The notes beneath the pieces are model-generated. The model saw nothing but the letters and a program-made list of their open reading frames with translations. It did no database searches and was not told where the DNA came from. Shown here in pieces: positions 1 to 9,499 of a DNA stretch of 64,000 bases (position 1 is its first letter; every line of letters begins with the position of its first letter). The stretch is from Kribbella sp. NBC_01245 (lineage in GTDB: Bacteria > Actinomycetota > Actinomycetes > Propionibacteriales > Kribbellaceae): contig NZ_CP108487.1 in assembly GCF_036226525.1 (NCBI RefSeq), positions 4,092,001 to 4,156,000 on the forward strand, written 5' to 3'. Both the position numbers and the translations under genes were made by a program.

Positions 1-6
1 CAAGGC

Positions 7-1254
7 ATGGCAACGGTTGTTCTGAGTACGGCGGACCTGGTGCGCAGGCGCGGGTTGCGTCAGATGCGCGGGGTCGCGCTCGCGCTACTCGTGCTGGCCG
101 CGATCGTGTATCTGCTGACGCTGCACGACGAGGGCGGCTGGGGATACGTGAACGCCGCCGCCGAGGCCGCGATGGTCGGTGCGCTGGCCGACTGGTTCGC
201 GGTGACCGCGCTGTTCCGCCGCCCGCTCGGTCTGCCGATCCCGCACACCGCCATCGTGCCGACGCGGAAAGACGCGCTGGCCGAGAGCCTCGAGCAGTTC
301 GTCACGGAGAACTTCCTCTCCGAGGCTGTCGTCGCGGAGAAGATGCACTCGGCCGAGGTCTCCAAGCGCGTGGGCGAATGGCTGGTCGCCGGCAATCACG
401 CCGAGCGCATCGTCGCCGAGGGCGCGCGCACGGTCGGCGCGGCGCTACCGAAACTCGGTGATGCCGAGGTCACCGCGTTCATCCAGGACTCGCTACTGCC
501 GAGGTTCGCCGACGAGCCGCTCAGCCCGATCGCGGGCCATCTGCTCCAGTCGGTCGTCGAGGACGGCGCCCATCACGCGCTGTTCGACCTGATCATGGTC
601 GAGGCGTACGAGTGGCTCGAGGACAACCGCGAGATCCTCACCGAGGTGGTCGGGCCGCGGGCGCCGCGCTGGTCACCGCGTTGGGTCGACTCGATCGTGA
701 TCGACCGGATCCACCGCGAGGCGCTGGCCTGGCTGCGCGACGTCCGGGACAAGCCGGAGCATCCCGCCCGCCGGGCCATCGACCGCCTGCTCAGCCAGCT
801 CGCCGAAGATCTGCAGACCGACGCCGAGATGATGCAGCGGTTCGAGACGTTCAAACGGCGCATGCTTACCCATCCCGATCTCGCCGCGAACCTGACCGCC
901 GTCTGGGACGCCTTCCGTACGGCGCTGATCGAGGCCATCGCCGATCCGGCCGGGCCGTTGCGGGACCGCGCAGTCCAGGAGATCAAGGCCCTCGGCGAAC
1001 GGCTCCAGTCCGACGACGAATTGCGCGCCAAAGTCGACCTCCGCGCCGCCGAGGTGGTCGGTTATGTCATTCGCACGTACGGCGCGGAGATCGTCTCGGT
1101 CATCTCGGACACCATCGAGCGCTGGGACGGCCGGGAGGCCGCGGACCGGATCGAGTTGCACGTCGGCCGCGACCTCCAGTTCATCCGCATCAACGGCACG
1201 GTGGTCGGCGGTCTAGCCGGCCTGGCCATCCACGCCGTCTCCCAACTGCTCTGA
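7..1254 (+). CDS. DUF445 family membrane protein
   Basis: 415-residue protein of the DUF445 (YjiN-like) family, whose biochemical role is not established. One hydrophobic helix lies near residues 22-38, followed by the family-typical stretch GALADWFAVTALFRRP (about 58-73). A long charged, mostly helical domain follows, and a second hydrophobic segment lies at the extreme C-terminus. This suggests both ends are in the membrane with a soluble middle. Only six bases precede the ATG, so its ribosome site and any upstream partner are outside the window. It converges on the next gene with 11 bases between stops. Family assignment is firm; function is unknown. Confidence 0.85.
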   Translation: MATVVLSTADLVRRRGLRQMRGVALALLVLAAIVYLLTLHDEGGWGYVNAAAEAAMVGALADWFAVTALFRRPLGLPIPHTAIVPTRKDALAESLEQFVTENFLSEAVVAEKMHSAEVSKRVGEWLVAGNHAERIVAEGARTVGAALPKLGDAEVTAFIQDSLLPRFADEPLSPIAGHLLQSVVEDGAHHALFDLIMVEAYEWLEDNREILTEVVGPRAPRWSPRWVDSIVIDRIHREALAWLRDVRDKPEHPARRAIDRLLSQLAEDLQTDAEMMQRFETFKRRMLTHPDLAANLTAVWDAFRTALIEAIADPAGPLRDRAVQEIKALGERLQSDDELRAKVDLRAAEVVGYVIRTYGAEIVSVISDTIERWDGREAADRIELHVGRDLQFIRINGTVVGGLAGLAIHAVSQLL

Positions 1255-1265
1255 GCCGGCGTCGC

Positions 1266-1886
1266 TCAGATGAGTTCGGGCACTCGCAGGTGGGCCAGCA
1301 CCAGCTCGAACTCGGCGACGTCGAGCACTTCGGCGCCGGCCTCCTGGCTCGACTTCGACCGGAGCTCAGCGGCGGCTTCGCGGTTGCGGTGCATCGCCTC
1401 CTGGCTGTCGAACGTCACCGACGAGACCCCACGCCCGGTAACGCGATCGACGAACAGGCTTGCGCTGCAGAAGCCCTCGAGGTCCTCCATGGCCGGCAGG
1501 ACCCTCATCTTGTAGGCGTCGATGCCACGGTCGACGTCATCAGGCGCCACTTCCGTCCAGGTGGCCCGGACACAGGCTCCGTCGGCGGCCCGGTGATCGC
1601 GGTGCAGGACGGCGATCTCCCACTCCTCGACCTGCGGACTGCCACCCAACATCTCCCCGATCCGCTCGCGAATCGGCGTTACCTGTCCGCCAGACGCACG
1701 CATGGCGTCCTCCGACTCCCAGGCGCTGGTCGTGATGCAGAGGCCGGACCGCCGGTCGACCAGCATCGAGAGCCCAATACATCCCGCCATGTCCTGGAGC
1801 ATCGGCATCACCTCGTCGCGCACCTGCGCGATCCCGGCGTCGATCGCCTCGGGCCTGGCCATGATCGTGGTGGAACGCGCGTACAC
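1266..1886 (-). CDS. Tandem ABM-like (dimeric alpha-beta barrel) protein
   Basis: 206-residue cytosolic protein made of two similar halves, each starting with a YARSTT- or ATWTEV-like strand and containing a helix with E/D-V-x-P-x-x-x-x. This resembles the ferredoxin-like barrel of antibiotic-biosynthesis-monooxygenase and stress-response Dabb proteins. The first half covers about residues 1-100 and the second about 105-200. The start is a GTG with a strong AAGGGGGTGG site just upstream; the reading frame stays open further upstream, but that part is low-complexity and unlike protein. No catalytic residue can be assigned. It could be a heme- or polyketide-related monooxygenase fold or a purely structural stress protein. 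Confidence 0.65.
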   Translation of the reverse strand: MYARSTTIMARPEAIDAGIAQVRDEVMPMLQDMAGCIGLSMLVDRRSGLCITTSAWESEDAMRASGGQVTPIRERIGEMLGGSPQVEEWEIAVLHRDHRAADGACVRATWTEVAPDDVDRGIDAYKMRVLPAMEDLEGFCSASLFVDRVTGRGVSSVTFDSQEAMHRNREAAAELRSKSSQEAGAEVLDVAEFELVLAHLRVPELI

Positions 1887-2032
1887 GATCCACCCCCTTC
1901 GGTGTCGTGGTGGCGTCCCGGTGGCGCCACCGGTCCCTTCCCACACTGCTCCTTCACCCCCAGCCTGGCAATGCCCGGCCCCGCCTCGGCAATTCCGGTG
2001 CGTCGATGAACTCCGGGTCCTAGAGTGCGTGG

Positions 2033-2971
2033 GTGAAGCTTTCACATCTCGGTGTGCCGATCGGGCCGATGATCCGCGTCCACGGCGGGTTCGCCAACCG
2101 GACGTACCGGCTAGACACCGACCAAGGGTCGTTCGCGGTGAAGGAGTTGAACCTCGTCGACCGCCGGACCTACCACGTCGAGGACGTGTTCAGGTTCGAG
2201 CGGGCGGCCTTCGCCGCGGGCATTCCGATGCCAGAGCCGATCTCGGCCGGCCAGCACACGCTCGTCCACCGGTGGGTCGAGGGAAAGAAGATGCCCGAAG
2301 CACCAGTGTCGGCGGCGTACGCGTTCGAGATCGGTGAGATCCTCGCGCGCATCCACGCGCTCGACGTCGAGTGGACCCACGTGCCGATCGAGGACCCGGC
2401 GGCACGGGACTGGCCCGAGCTCGCCGAGCGGGCGGCGGCGACCGGACAGCCGTGGGCCGACGAACTCGCCTCCCATGTCGAGACGCTCCTCGCGATTGCC
2501 CACTTCGTCGACACCTGCGAACGGGCAGGCCCCGTTGTCCTGACCCACAAGGACATCCAACCGTGGAACCTGCTCGCTCGAGACGGTCGGCCAGTAGTGC
2601 TCGACTGGGAGCTCTCGGGGATGCTCGACGTGGCCGGCGAGCTCGGCTCGACCGCGCTGAGCCTCGCGAAGGGACGTGGCTTCGACAACATCGAGCCCGC
2701 CATCTTCCGCTCGGTCCTCGATGGCTACGTTGCCGGGGGCGGAGTGCTGCCGCCGTCGGGTCCAAGCTGGTTCGTGTTCATGATCGGCGGCTGGCTGGGG
2801 CACACAAGGAGGAACATCCTCCGTTGCCTGGCCGGTGTCGAGGCGAGCACCGGCCCTGACCTCGCGCTGTCGCACGAGTCCGTGCGCAACGGCGTGCGCG
2901 GCCTACCCGACATGTTCGGCCGACTTCCAGAGCTCGAAACGCTGCTCCGCGCCGGAGAAGCTGATGCCTGA
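2033..2971 (+). CDS. Aminoglycoside phosphotransferase-family kinase
   Basis: 312-residue APH/choline-kinase-fold protein. Visible are a glycine-rich N-lobe ([11 protein letters not shown]), the catalytic loop [11 protein letters not shown] with Asp at about residue 174, and the metal-binding VLDWELSG. The substrate cannot be told from sequence: small-molecule alcohols such as homoserine, sugars or aminoglycosides are all possible. The GTG start sits six bases after TAGAGT (2021-2026), so the message is probably leaderless. The next gene overlaps its last eight bases and is read in another frame, so the two are likely co-translated. A resistance role is possible but unsupported. Confidence 0.75.
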   Translation: MKLSHLGVPIGPMIRVHGGFANRTYRLDTDQGSFAVKELNLVDRRTYHVEDVFRFERAAFAAGIPMPEPISAGQHTLVHRWVEGKKMPEAPVSAAYAFEIGEILARIHALDVEWTHVPIEDPAARDWPELAERAAATGQPWADELASHVETLLAIAHFVDTCERAGPVVLTHKDIQPWNLLARDGRPVVLDWELSGMLDVAGELGSTALSLAKGRGFDNIEPAIFRSVLDGYVAGGGVLPPSGPSWFVFMIGGWLGHTRRNILRCLAGVEASTGPDLALSHESVRNGVRGLPDMFGRLPELETLLRAGEADA

Positions 2972-3488
2972 GTTGATACTGCCGACCGTTGACCTGCACG
3001 CCTCGTGGTTGGAGGCGCGGGACGACTGGGGCCACGACGCGCATCAGGATGGTTCGGGGATCCACCTGGGCCAGAACCTCGACACGGCGGAGGGCTTTGC
3101 GGCCTGGGTCGAGGAGCTACGGCGGCGGTCGGACCACACGACCCCGCTGGCGGACGGGTTCGTGCACGCGAACCACTGGTGGATCGTTGAGAACGGCGAC
3201 TACCTCGGCGCGATCTCGTTGCGGCACGAGCTCAACGACTTCCTGCTCAATGCCGGCGGCCACATCGGGTACGGCGTACGGCCGTCCGCCCGTGGCCGTG
3301 GTGTCGCCACCTGGGCCTTGTCGGCCGTCCTCGACGAGGCTCGCCAACTCGGGCTGAAGCGGGTCCTGGTCACTTGTGACGACACCAACGTCGCGTCGGC
3401 GCGCACGATCGAGCGCGCCGGCGGCGAACTCGAAGACACCCGCAATACCGAACTCGGTTACACCCGCCGCTACTGGATCAACCTCTAG
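2964..3488 (+). CDS. GNAT family N-acetyltransferase
   Basis: 174-residue acetyltransferase. The acetyl-CoA pyrophosphate-binding signature is seen in RPSARGRGVATWALSAV (about residues 107-123), preceded by the beta-4 strand GGHIGYGV, and the C-terminal ASARTIERAGG helix is also typical. The ATG lies inside the end of the phosphotransferase gene, with GGAGAAG seven bases upstream, so the pair is an operon. The acceptor substrate is unknown. The protein resembles RimJ/RimL-like or small-molecule GNATs; the coupling to a kinase-fold enzyme hints at a shared small-molecule modification pathway (inference). Confidence 0.8.
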   Translation: MPELILPTVDLHASWLEARDDWGHDAHQDGSGIHLGQNLDTAEGFAAWVEELRRRSDHTTPLADGFVHANHWWIVENGDYLGAISLRHELNDFLLNAGGHIGYGVRPSARGRGVATWALSAVLDEARQLGLKRVLVTCDDTNVASARTIERAGGELEDTRNTELGYTRRYWINL

Positions 3489-3497
3489 CCGGTCGGC

Positions 3498-5276
3498 TCA
3501 GAGGGTGGCGCGGAGGCGGAGCGCCACTTGGAGGTCTAGGGCGCGATCCGGGTGTTGCCAGCCGTCGCCGAGGAGGGCGGTGATGCGGTCGAGGCGTTGC
3601 TGGACCGTGTTCGGGTGGAGATGCAGTACGGCAGCCGCGCGGGTGGGGCTCTGGCTTGCGGCGAAGTAGGCGCTCAACGTGGCCACGAGTTCCGTCCCAC
3701 GGCGTGCGTCATAGTCGACCAGCGGACCGAGGACGTGGGCCACGTGTGCGGCGACGTCGACCGTCTCGGCGCCGACCAGTCCCGCGAGGCCGAGGTCGTC
3801 GGGCGCTGCCGCCCGGGCCGTACGACCGAGGCGCGTCATCGTGCCCACCAACCGCGCGGCCTGCCGATGCGCGGCCACCAGTCCTTCGCCCAAGGCCGCT
3901 GGTCCGGTCACACCGATCGTCATTCCGGTACGACGCGCCGGCTCGGCCAGTTCGGCGGCACCCGTCACGGCCGAAGGCAAATCGAGGACCAGCACCAGGT
4001 CGCCGTCGTACCGCCCGGACAGCACCACCCGGTCGTCCAATGCGGCGGGCAGCCGCGAATCCGCGCCGCCGCGGCAGACCGCCACCACCATGCGGTCCGG
4101 GATGTCGTGGCCGAGTAGGCGGGCGCGATCGGCCACCGCGGCGGGGTCCGCCGTACCGCTCAAGGCATCAGCGAGTACGTCGGCCTGGGCGTGGCGGGAT
4201 TGCTCGGCGGCCTGGCGGCGGAAGAGGAGTACCAACGCGGTGACGACGGCGGCCCGTTCGACGATGCGGCGATCGGCTGGTGGGAGATCGTCGACGCCAC
4301 CGATCACCAACGCACCAAGGGGTTCTCCCTTGGCGGTCGCCGTGATCGCCCAATGGTCGCCGAACCGGGTCAGTCGTCCGTTGGTGAGCGCCGGCAACCG
4401 GCTGAGGTCCAGCTGGTCCGGCACCCCGGCGTTGGCCAATTCATTGCCGTGGGCATCTACCAGGACGACCCAGACGTCCAGGAGTTCGGCGAGGGCGGCG
4501 GCGATGGCGTCCACATCTCCACCGGACAAGACGATTTCGGCGAATCGGTCGTGCGCGGCGGCGGCATGTTCGACACCCGCGTGGGCCACGGAAAGCTGCG
4601 TCAACGCGTCGGCCGTCTCGGTGGCTGCGCGAACCTGCACGAGTGTCACCGCTGCCAGCGCGGCAAGCGACTGGAGCAGCGAGACCTCATCGCGGCTGAA
4701 CGGCCGCCTGGTCCGGTTGGACGCGAAAAGCACACCCACAAAGGAACTGTCGACGATCAACGGCGTACCGCAAATGGCCACCAGCCCTTCCTCGCCCACC
4801 GCGTTGTCGATGGTCGAGGTATGCCGGAAGCGCCGGTCGCCCGGGTAATCCGCCGTCCAGTACGGCTTGTACGTCTCGGCCACCAACCCACCGAGACCGG
4901 AGCCGAGCGGAAGGCGCAACTGCTGGAATGCCGCCGACACCGAGCCGTCGGTCGCGCGCATGAAGGTGTCGCCGCGATCCGGGTCGTACAGGGTGAGGTA
5001 GGCGACGTCCGTGCCCACCAGCGTCCGGGCCCGGTGCACGATCGTGTCGAGCACCCGGCCCGGGTCGCGGGACGACGCCAGCTCCCGGGCGACGTCCACC
5101 AGCGCCGACAACTCGGCCGCGCGGCGCTTGCTGGCGTCCATCCCGGAACGGATCCGGAGGGCCAGGTCCCGCGCGGCCGGGTCCTCGACGGCGATGCGAT
5201 CGGCGGCGGCAGCCAGTTCCGCCGCCGGCGCATCGTCGGCCAGCAACCTCAGCAGGGTCAGCGCCACCTCGTCCAC
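3498..5276 (-). CDS. GAF domain plus PucR-type HTH transcriptional regulator
   Basis: 592-residue cytosolic regulator. A GAF-like sensor covers about residues 45-215 (VDVARELASS through LQSLAALAAVTLV), followed by a middle region resembling the CdaR/PucR GGDEF-like domain. A C-terminal PucR HTH is seen in AAVLHLHPNTVQQRLDRI. It is the last gene of a minus-strand operon after a dehydrogenase and an MHS transporter; its GTG start lies ten bases past the transporter stop. The frame is open further into the transporter gene, but those residues look like shadow sequence. It probably controls this operon in response to a small ligand; the ligand is unknown. Confidence 0.8.
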   Translation of the reverse strand: MDEVALTLLRLLADDAPAAELAAAADRIAVEDPAARDLALRIRSGMDASKRRAAELSALVDVARELASSRDPGRVLDTIVHRARTLVGTDVAYLTLYDPDRGDTFMRATDGSVSAAFQQLRLPLGSGLGGLVAETYKPYWTADYPGDRRFRHTSTIDNAVGEEGLVAICGTPLIVDSSFVGVLFASNRTRRPFSRDEVSLLQSLAALAAVTLVQVRAATETADALTQLSVAHAGVEHAAAAHDRFAEIVLSGGDVDAIAAALAELLDVWVVLVDAHGNELANAGVPDQLDLSRLPALTNGRLTRFGDHWAITATAKGEPLGALVIGGVDDLPPADRRIVERAAVVTALVLLFRRQAAEQSRHAQADVLADALSGTADPAAVADRARLLGHDIPDRMVVAVCRGGADSRLPAALDDRVVLSGRYDGDLVLVLDLPSAVTGAAELAEPARRTGMTIGVTGPAALGEGLVAAHRQAARLVGTMTRLGRTARAAAPDDLGLAGLVGAETVDVAAHVAHVLGPLVDYDARRGTELVATLSAYFAASQSPTRAAAVLHLHPNTVQQRLDRITALLGDGWQHPDRALDLQVALRLRATL

Positions 5277-5286
5277 ACCCGCGAGG

Positions 5287-6609
5287 CTATCCCTTGTCGA
5301 CGGTGGCAAGGTCCCGCTGCCGCGTCTCGCCGTACGACGTGACCGCGATGACCGACACCACCGCGCAGATCGCGACGTACACGGCAATGGCGAAGCCGGA
5401 GTCGTACGCCTTCAGCAGCGCGACCGCGATGAACGGTGCCAGGCCGCCGGCGATGATCGACGCGAGCTGGTAGCCGACCGACACGCCCGAGTACCGCACT
5501 CGCGTGCCGAAGAGCTCGGTGAAGAACGACGCCTGCGGTCCGTACATGGCTCCGTGCAACACCAGGCCGACCGCGACCGCCAGCACCGCCAGGCCGAAGT
5601 TCTTCGTGTCGACCAGGAGGAAGAACACGAACGCCCAGATGCCGACGCCAACCGCTCCTATCAGGTAGACGGGCTTACGGCCGATCCTGTCCGACAGAGC
5701 TCCCCAGAGTGGGATGGCGCAGAAGTGGATGGCTGCACCGATCAGTACGGCGTTCAGCGCGAACGACTTGCCCAGACCGAGGTGTTCCTTCGCGTACGTC
5801 GCGATGACGATCGTGAAGATGTAGTAGCTGACGTTCTCGGCCATGCGCGCGCCCATTGCCGTCAGCACCTCGCGCGGGTACTTGGTGATGACCTCGATGA
5901 ACGGCAGACGTTCGGATTTGGATGGCTCAGCCTTGTCGCGAGCCGCCTTGAACAAGGGCGATTCCTCGACGCGCAAGCGGACCCAGAGCCCGATCAAGAC
6001 GAGGACAGCAGACAGCAGGAACGGAATTCGCCAGCCCCACGAGTCGAACGCCTCTTCACTCTGGAACGCCGCGAGCGCTGCCAGCACGCCGTTCGCGATC
6101 AACTGGCCGGCCGGTGCGCCCGCCTGCGGCCAGGACGCCCAGTAGCCGCGCCGCTTGGGATCACCGTGTTCCGACACGATCAGCACGGCGCCACCCCACT
6201 CGCCGCCGAGGGCGAAACCCTGGATGAGCCGCAAGACGGTCAGCAGGATCGGCGCGAGCGCTCCGACCTGCGCGTACGTCGGCAGCAGGCCGATCGCGAA
6301 CGTCGCGACGCCCATCATCAGCAGCGACAGCACCAGCAGGTTCTTGCGGCCGAGGCGGTCGCCGAAGTGGCCGAACACCACGCCGCCGAATGGCCGCGCG
6401 AAGAACCCGACGGCGAACGTGGCGAAGCTCAGCAGCGTGCCGGTGAGCTCCTCCCCCTTCGGGAAGAAGAGATCGCCGAACACCACGCTCGCGGCGACGC
6501 CGTACAGGAAGAAGTCGTACCACTCCACGGTGGTGCCGACCAGGCTCGCGCCTACCACGCGGCCGATCGGGGTCTTGGTCCGCTCCGGACTCGTCGACGA
6601 CAGGGACAT
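5287..6609 (-). CDS. MHS-family MFS transporter (proton symporter)
   Basis: 440-residue, twelve-helix major facilitator of the metabolite:H+ symporter subfamily, related to ShiA, ProP and KgtP. The N-terminus VGTTVEWYDFFLYG and the loop GHFGDRLGRKNLL are subfamily hallmarks, as is RLIQGFALGGEWGGA. Likely substrates are small carboxylates or zwitterions; its place after a 3-hydroxybutyrate-type dehydrogenase suggests a hydroxy- or keto-acid (inference). The ATG has AAGGAG five bases upstream. It is 16 bases after the dehydrogenase and 10 before the regulator. Confidence 0.88.
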   Translation of the reverse strand: MSLSSTSPERTKTPIGRVVGASLVGTTVEWYDFFLYGVAASVVFGDLFFPKGEELTGTLLSFATFAVGFFARPFGGVVFGHFGDRLGRKNLLVLSLLMMGVATFAIGLLPTYAQVGALAPILLTVLRLIQGFALGGEWGGAVLIVSEHGDPKRRGYWASWPQAGAPAGQLIANGVLAALAAFQSEEAFDSWGWRIPFLLSAVLVLIGLWVRLRVEESPLFKAARDKAEPSKSERLPFIEVITKYPREVLTAMGARMAENVSYYIFTIVIATYAKEHLGLGKSFALNAVLIGAAIHFCAIPLWGALSDRIGRKPVYLIGAVGVGIWAFVFFLLVDTKNFGLAVLAVAVGLVLHGAMYGPQASFFTELFGTRVRYSGVSVGYQLASIIAGGLAPFIAVALLKAYDSGFAIAVYVAICAVVSVIAVTSYGETRQRDLATVDKG

Positions 6610-6625
6610 CGCTACTCCTTGGTTG

Positions 6626-7360
6626 TTAGTGGGCGGTCCAGCCGCCGTCGAGTACGAGTGAGGTCCCCGTGAGTGAGTTCGACGCGGGTCCGCAGAGCAT
6701 GGCGACCAGCTCCGCGACCTCGGCGGGTTCGATCAGCCGCTTGACCGCGAGCGGCGCCAGCAGCACCTTTTCGAGCACCTCGGCCTCGGTCAGACCGTGG
6801 CTCGCGGCTTGGTCGGCCAGTTGTGCGGTCACCAGAGGGGTACGGACGTACGCCGGGTTGACGCAGTTGCTGGTCACGCCGTGCGGAGCGCCTTCGAGGG
6901 CTACCACCTTGCTCAGGCCCTCCAACCCGTGCTTCGCCGCGACGTACGCCGCCTTGAACGGGCTGGCGCGCAACCCGTGCACGGACGAGATATTGACGAC
7001 CCGCCCCCAGCCTCTGCCGTACATGTGGGGCAGGGTCTGCCGGATCAGGCGGAACGGGGACTCGAGCATCAGGCGCAAGATGTACCCGAACCGCTCCGGC
7101 GGGAACTGCTCAACCGGCGCTACCTGTTGAACGCCAGCGTTATTCACCAGTACGTCAACATCCGTCGGCAGCGCAGCCAGTCCCTCCAGATCGCTCAAGT
7201 CCGCCGTGACGGTCTCGACCCGTACGTCGGCCGCAAGCGCCGCCAGCCGTTCCGAATCCGCGTCGACGGCGATCACGTCCATGCCCTCGGCCACCAATCG
7301 CCGAACACAGGCAGCGCCGATCCCGGACCCGGCCCCCGTCACCAACGCTCGTCGTTCCAT
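6626..7360 (-). CDS. 3-hydroxybutyrate dehydrogenase-like SDR
   Basis: 244-residue classical short-chain dehydrogenase. The cofactor loop GAGSGIGAA is at about residues 9-17, NNAG at about 72-75, the catalytic Ser in NISSVHG and the catalytic Tyr/Lys in YVAAKHG. The segment NCVNPAYVRTPLV and the family length match bacterial D-3-hydroxybutyrate dehydrogenases, which oxidise 3-hydroxybutyrate to acetoacetate with NAD. It is the first gene of a three-gene operon with a transporter and a regulator. The ATG follows TAAGTT (7368-7373) by seven bases with no ribosome site, so it is probably leaderless. Exact substrate is not proven. Confidence 0.8.
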   Translation of the reverse strand: MERRALVTGAGSGIGAACVRRLVAEGMDVIAVDADSERLAALAADVRVETVTADLSDLEGLAALPTDVDVLVNNAGVQQVAPVEQFPPERFGYILRLMLESPFRLIRQTLPHMYGRGWGRVVNISSVHGLRASPFKAAYVAAKHGLEGLSKVVALEGAPHGVTSNCVNPAYVRTPLVTAQLADQAASHGLTEAEVLEKVLLAPLAVKRLIEPAEVAELVAMLCGPASNSLTGTSLVLDGGWTAH

Positions 7361-7524
7361 GCCGGAGAACTTAGAAGCCTTCGCGGCCCCTCACCATGTG
7401 ATCGCCCCACACATATCGCCGCCGACAGATGTCGCAGCGCTACACCGCTATCCCGGGGCCCACGGGTGTCGGGACCCGGCGACCACCTCCGTCTGGCACC
7501 ACCAGACGGCCACTTCGGAGCCGG

Positions 7525-7632
7525 CACGACGAGGCGACCGCTCCGGGCCGCCGCGAGCAGCCGACCGCCTCAGGGCGGCGCGGCTAGGGGACCGCTTCAG
7601 GGTGCCGCGGCTAGGGGACCGCTTCGGGCGTG
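7525..7632. repeat. Four 27-bp tandem repeats at the 3' end of the HNH gene
   Basis: Four head-to-tail units of 27 bases start at 7525, 7552, 7579 and 7606. The last two are nearly identical (shared core GGCTAGGGGACCGCTTC) and the first two are diverged. Read on the minus strand, one unit encodes a nine-residue PRxPEAVP-type motif in the frame of the HNH gene. The gene stops at a TAG inside the unit at 7606, and the next unit carries the same TAG. Confidence 0.8.
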
Positions 7633-9227
7633 GCGCGACGCCGTCTGCTTCTTACCCGCGGCGGTCGGGTGGTCTGCAATCCAGGCCGGGTGGCCAGTAG
7701 CGCGGGTCGGATGGTTTGCAGCACGTGGGTCGCGCGGGGCGTGCTGATACGACGCGTGCCGTTGTGATCCACGCGATAAACAGTCCCGTTGCGGGTGACC
7801 CATTCGAACGCGCCATCGGGCAGGCGCCGATACCGCCAGCCGCCATGAGTCTTGGCCCGATGCGGCGTCCGCGACAGCGGACCGAGATTGTCCACCCTGG
7901 TCTGCCCCGGCGGACCACCCTTAACGTACGGCCGGATGTGATCCAGATCCGTCCGCAGAGTCGTCTCAGCGTTCGACCACGGGAACGGACTCACCGGATT
8001 CAGCAACCGGACCCGCTCACGCACCCGCAACGGAATCTCATACGCATCCACCGGCAGGTTCTCCCGTAGATCGATCACCGGCTTCACGACCACCTTGTCG
8101 TGCCCCAGCAACTCGCGCACCTGCGAGGCCAAATGCGGCTCGAAACCCTCAACACGGACCACTCCCTCACCGGCCGCCAACGTCACATCGCTCAAGAACA
8201 GATACATCGTGTGCACCCCACCCGACCCAACGGCACCGCCGGATCCCCTGGCCCCACCGCTGGTCCGATCCACACGCGCCGCTTCACGTTCACGCGCCCG
8301 GGCCCGCTCCTTGACGTCAGCCAACCGCTGCGCCAACCGATCCTCCGCACAGCCACCAGACCCAGCGCAGTCGGCAGACCCGGCGGCATCCGCAGACTCG
8401 GCAGCCTCGGTGAAGTTGGCAGCCTCGGTGAGGTTGGTGGGGGTGTTGGAGGGTGAATTGGTGCGGCGGCGCTCGTTGCGAAGTTCGATGACGGCCCACG
8501 GATCGGCCAGCCAACCAAGGGCCTTGGCACGGCGTTCGTCCACTGAGCCGGTGTCACCCAGGGCGCCCAGTGTCTCGGCGACATCCTGGACCACGGCATC
8601 GAAGCGGGCGATGTCGCCGGTCGAGGCACGGACCGCGGCGGTTCTGGTGCCGTTGTTGTCCGACTGGCCGACCCATACCCCACGCGAACGCGCCGCCAGA
8701 TCCGCAGCAGCCTTCGCCAAGGCCGGGTCGGCCTCCATCATCGCGGCCTTCACAATCTTCATCAGCCGCCGCGGCGTCAACGAATTCACCAACGACTCGA
8801 CCTTCGCATCCACCACCGCGGCGGCCTCTTGCGACAGCGACATGCACGCGCGGGCGATTCTTCGGGCCCGCCACGGAATCGCCTCGCCGGCCATCACCCG
8901 CGCCCAGGTCCGCGGCAACCGGTACTGCAATGCCAGCACCTCACTCACCAGGTCCGACGCAGCCCCCGGCGACAACCCGAACCGGCAACCCAACTCCAGC
9001 ACCGCGAACTCCCCCACCCCCGGGCACCCCTCACCGCCGTACACCTTCAACCGCTCAGACCCCACACGCTCCGCAGGACCAGCGGGGACATCAAGCTCGG
9101 TGTGGTGATGGGCATACGCCGACACCACCGCCAGGAAGCGTGCATCCGCCAGGTCGCGGATCGCGCACGATTCATCCCCGACGGACAGGATCTCGTCGGG
9201 CGACAGGCGAAGAAGATCATCGAACAT
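7611..9227 (-). CDS. DUF222 and HNH endonuclease protein (13E12-type)
   Basis: 538-residue protein with an N-terminal DUF222 region (about residues 1-330, alanine-rich helices) and a C-terminal HNH nuclease motif, LDHIRPYVKGG followed by VDNLGPLSRTPHRAKTHG. This is the architecture of the mycobacterial 13E12 repeat family, several members of which are LexA-controlled. The start ATG at 9227 is seven bases after a perfect TATAAT, so the mRNA is probably leaderless; ATG codons further up at 9251 and 9263 lie inside the promoter. The C-terminus runs into a 27-bp tandem repeat. Target and role of the nuclease are unknown. Confidence 0.85.
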   Translation of the reverse strand: MFDDLLRLSPDEILSVGDESCAIRDLADARFLAVVSAYAHHHTELDVPAGPAERVGSERLKVYGGEGCPGVGEFAVLELGCRFGLSPGAASDLVSEVLALQYRLPRTWARVMAGEAIPWRARRIARACMSLSQEAAAVVDAKVESLVNSLTPRRLMKIVKAAMMEADPALAKAAADLAARSRGVWVGQSDNNGTRTAAVRASTGDIARFDAVVQDVAETLGALGDTGSVDERRAKALGWLADPWAVIELRNERRRTNSPSNTPTNLTEAANFTEAAESADAAGSADCAGSGGCAEDRLAQRLADVKERARAREREAARVDRTSGGARGSGGAVGSGGVHTMYLFLSDVTLAAGEGVVRVEGFEPHLASQVRELLGHDKVVVKPVIDLRENLPVDAYEIPLRVRERVRLLNPVSPFPWSNAETTLRTDLDHIRPYVKGGPPGQTRVDNLGPLSRTPHRAKTHGGWRYRRLPDGAFEWVTRNGTVYRVDHNGTRRISTPRATHVLQTIRPALLATRPGLQTTRPPRVRSRRRRATPEAVP

Positions 9228-9263
9228 GTGCTCGATTATAGTCGAGCACATGTTCGATACCAA
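9220..9263 (-). promoter_or_regulatory. SigA-type promoter with two LexA-like SOS boxes
   Basis: On the minus strand TTGGTA (9263-9258), a 17-base spacer and TATAAT (9240-9235) form a near-consensus promoter. A perfect 17-base inverted repeat (9219-9235 and 9242-9258, six-base centre) covers it. Each arm holds a 16-base box that matches the actinobacterial SOS box TCGAAC-N4-GTTCGA with one mismatch: 9242-9257 fills the spacer, and 9220-9235 touches the -10 box and covers the start codon. LexA should repress this gene until DNA damage. Confidence 0.75.
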
Positions 9264-9499
9264 ACCCGAGAGCCCTTATCCACAAGGCGAAACGCGACAT
9301 CCACGACCGACAAACCAACTGGAGAGGTTATCGGTTTCAGACCGCTCCGCGACAGAAATCTTCAGGCCTGTGCACAACTCAGCTGGTCTTGACGGGTTGC
9401 TGCCATGGCATGGAGTTCCAGGCGAAAGTGTCGGCGGCCGCGTTTAGGGTCGGAAACGACTCGATCTTCTGCCCGGAGTCATGCAGATCAGGGAGAACC

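Noticed and set aside
612..2009. Long plus-strand reading frame of 465 codons over the DUF445 and ABM-like genes
   Set aside because: Arginine/proline-rich composition of a shifted high-GC frame; it overlaps two genes with clear family features.
9251..9263. Upstream ATG codons of the HNH gene as its start
   Set aside because: They lie within the -35/-10 region, so they cannot be in the mRNA if the promoter is right; ATG 9227 fits a leaderless start.
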